In this document: one piece after another, positions 5,604 to 6,406 of the stretch | Position numbering within the stretch: the stretch's first letter is position 1 | Layout: the number at the start of each line of letters is the position of its first letter | Assembly (NCBI GenBank): GCA_012910725.1 | Contig: WNEG01000064.1 | Coordinates: 1,122-7,527 of the forward strand | Reading direction: 5' to 3' | Source of the DNA: Candidatus Ethanoperedens thermophilum | Lineage (GTDB): Archaea > Halobacteriota > Methanosarcinia > Methanosarcinales > EX4572-44 | DNA: 6,406 nucleotides | Notes under the pieces: generated by a model | Seen by the model: the letters and a program-made list of their open reading frames with translations, nothing else | The model's database searches: none | Told to the model about the DNA's origin: nothing | Translations under genes and position numbers: made by a program

Positions 5604-6086
5604 TTAAACGTCTCCCATAGATGACATTATATCCCTATATGTTTCATCTGCATCACGCAAAGCAGCAGATTGTGTCCAGTACCTTATTTGGTTTGGTTTT
5701 ACAATGAATGTCGTATCATCAGAATACCTGCGAAGATTGCGCCTTATATATATGCTTGGAGACATTTCTTCAATCAATTGTTCATCTAACCTATTAAGAA
5801 CACTTTCGAGTTCACCATTTAAAATGTAAGGCACATCCATTCTTTTAGTTTTCTCCACGAGTTTGGTTGATATTACCCTAAGTGGTCCCTCGCCATCGTA
5901 AATGGTCCCTACAAAAACTTTATACAAACTTGAAAAAGAGTCATTCAATACACCACAATAAGTATCGATATATTCCCTTAAAGTACTTTCATCCACGGGT
6001 TTAACAGCAATAGAGTCATTTTTCTTTCTATAGTGGTTTAGTGTATACTTTATAGCCATAGCGTCAAGAATGGCTTGTAAAATCAT
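5604..6086 (-). CDS. Unrecognised 160-aa protein paired with the nuclease
   Basis: A soluble 160-residue protein, not recognised. It looks mainly helical to about residue 115. It then has SIYIRRNLRRYSDD at 111-124 and a distinctive ending, FIVKPNQIRYWTQSAALRDADE (127-148), which looks conserved in style. I have an impression of similar endings in uncharacterised proteins next to restriction or methyltransferase genes, but I cannot name a family. No nuclease, methyltransferase or ATPase motif is visible, and there are no membrane segments. The start is ATG 6086, with GTGGAT upstream as a modest ribosome binding site; an in-frame TGA lies just above. The gene ends with TAA directly against the TTG start of the nuclease, so the two proteins are probably made together and may form a complex. 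A role as DNA-recognition, regulatory or antidote partner of the nuclease is speculation from position alone. Confidence 0.7.
   Translation of the reverse strand: MILQAILDAMAIKYTLNHYRKKNDSIAVKPVDESTLREYIDTYCGVLNDSFSSLYKVFVGTIYDGEGPLRVISTKLVEKTKRMDVPYILNGELESVLNRLDEQLIEEMSPSIYIRRNLRRYSDDTTFIVKPNQIRYWTQSAALRDADETYRDIMSSMGDV
5612..5616 (-). promoter_or_regulatory. Ribosome binding site that decides the TTG start of the nuclease gene
   Basis: GGGAG on the minus strand lies eight bases before TTG 5603, inside the last codons of the upstream gene. It argues that the nuclease is translated by its own, probably coupled, initiation rather than being the disrupted C-terminal half of one long protein. 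Confidence 0.6.
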
Positions 6087-6151
6087 AGCTAATCCACTTA
6101 TTTTTCATACAAAATCCCTACCCGTCGCCTCTAAATCCCACAGAGGGAAAG

Positions 6152-6159
6152 GTTAATAT
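6152..6159 (+). promoter_or_regulatory. TATA box candidate for the 70-aa gene at leaderless spacing
   Basis: GTTAATAT, preceded by GGAAAG as a possible BRE, is centred about 27 bases before ATG 6183. No ribosome binding site precedes that ATG, so a leaderless message fits. The palindrome at 6161-6180 would then lie between the TATA box and the transcription start. Confidence 0.4.
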
Positions 6160-6160
6160 G

Positions 6161-6180
6161 TGTAGTGTATATACACTACA
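6161..6180. promoter_or_regulatory. Perfect 20-bp palindrome, candidate operator in a divergent promoter
   Basis: TGTAGTGTAT is followed directly by its reverse complement ATACACTACA, giving a perfect 20-bp palindrome without a spacer. It ends two bases before ATG 6183 and lies 75 bases upstream of the divergent gene starting at 6086. Its centre, TATATA, could act as a TATA box for the minus strand, with a start near 6143. This is the usual form of a site for a dimeric repressor controlling one or both genes. It could also be a mobile-element end. No repressor gene is visible in the window. Confidence 0.5.
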
Positions 6181-6182
6181 TC

Positions 6183-6395
6183 ATGACCGAACACAAAACG
6201 TTCATCCGCAAGATCAAACAGGGGGACAAAATCAGATATGCCGAGGTGTGGAATGAACGGCAAGGAAAAAAAGTGATCCAGCATCATGTCAGATATCTGG
6301 GGAGTGACCCCACTAATCTCCCGGACCCGAGTTCGTTCGACATCGAAAAGGTTCACTTCGGGTATCTGGCACAACTCATTATCACGCATCTTTGA
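6183..6395 (+). CDS. Small protein resembling the N-terminal domain of IS1634/IS4-type transposases
   Basis: A 70-residue protein from ATG 6183 to TGA 6393-6395. The stretch FIRKIKQGDKIRYAEVWNER followed by GKKVIQHHVRYLG has the pattern seen at the N-terminus of IS1634/IS4-group transposases and of stand-alone archaeal proteins derived from them: a beta hairpin of basic strands ending in a YLG turn. The tail (FDIEKVHFGYLAQLIITHL) looks helical and stops abruptly. The DDE catalytic domain is absent and no continuation is seen in the 11 remaining bases. It may be a domesticated small protein, a truncated transposase, or the 5' part of a gene broken by a frameshift. GTG 6165 in the same frame is an alternative start, but it lies inside the palindrome. 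The family link is pattern recognition from memory. Confidence 0.6.
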   Translation: MTEHKTFIRKIKQGDKIRYAEVWNERQGKKVIQHHVRYLGSDPTNLPDPSSFDIEKVHFGYLAQLIITHL

Positions 6396-6406
6396 CACTA
6401 TAAATA

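Noticed and set aside
6128..6146. Short hairpin CCTCT/AGAGG upstream of the palindrome
   Set aside because: A 5-bp stem with a 9-base loop is too weak to support a terminator or regulatory RNA.
6153..6398. 81-aa minus-strand frame
   Set aside because: It is antisense to the transposase-like gene and has no recognisable motif; its 3' end runs through the palindrome.
1..6406. CRISPR array or tRNA gene
   Set aside because: No regularly spaced direct repeats, and no T-arm and acceptor pairing of tRNA type, were found on either strand by eye.

Overview
The window looks archaeal, most likely from a methanogen or methane-oxidising relative (Methanosarcinales or ANME-type Euryarchaeota). The evidence is a wyosine-pathway tRNA methyltransferase of the archaeal Taw2 type, a 57-residue basic protein of a kind I associate with methanogens, TATA boxes at archaeal spacing, at least two genes that appear leaderless, and GTG and TTG starts. 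The genus-level guess is inference only; no rRNA or other marker is present.

Left and middle (1-4621) look like core genome. Positions 12-109 hold a nested set of inverted repeats that can fold as a three-way junction. Next, on the minus strand, come a 57-aa basic protein (125-298), a PhnP-type metallo-beta-lactamase-fold phosphodiesterase (425-1165), an AAA ATPase with an unrecognised N-terminal region (1162-2427) and a CorA-type channel (2484-3533) whose GMN selectivity motif reads GTS. The ATPase and phosphodiesterase genes share an ATGA stop/start overlap. With corA they could form one transcript, although the ATPase also has a candidate promoter of its own. A divergent regulatory region separates corA from taw2 (3725-4621, plus strand). 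A 42-aa open frame in that region may be a frameshifted small gene.

Right (4622-6406) looks accessory. Positions 4622-4955 hold no confident gene. They contain a GC-rich stretch of about 200 bases that is either a structured RNA or a decayed protein-coding fragment resembling the start of a DNA methyltransferase. Two unrecognised minus-strand genes follow (transcribed 6086 to 4956). They lie in the same reading frame and are separated only by TAA followed by a TTG start with a strong ribosome binding site. The second encodes a clear PD-(D/E)XK nuclease core, and the first is a 160-aa partner of unknown function. Together with the possible methyltransferase fragment they suggest a restriction or other defence module, possibly decayed. 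A 20-bp perfect palindrome lies between this pair and a divergent 70-aa protein resembling the N-terminal domain of IS1634/IS4-type transposases.

All family assignments come from reading motifs by eye. No database search was possible.
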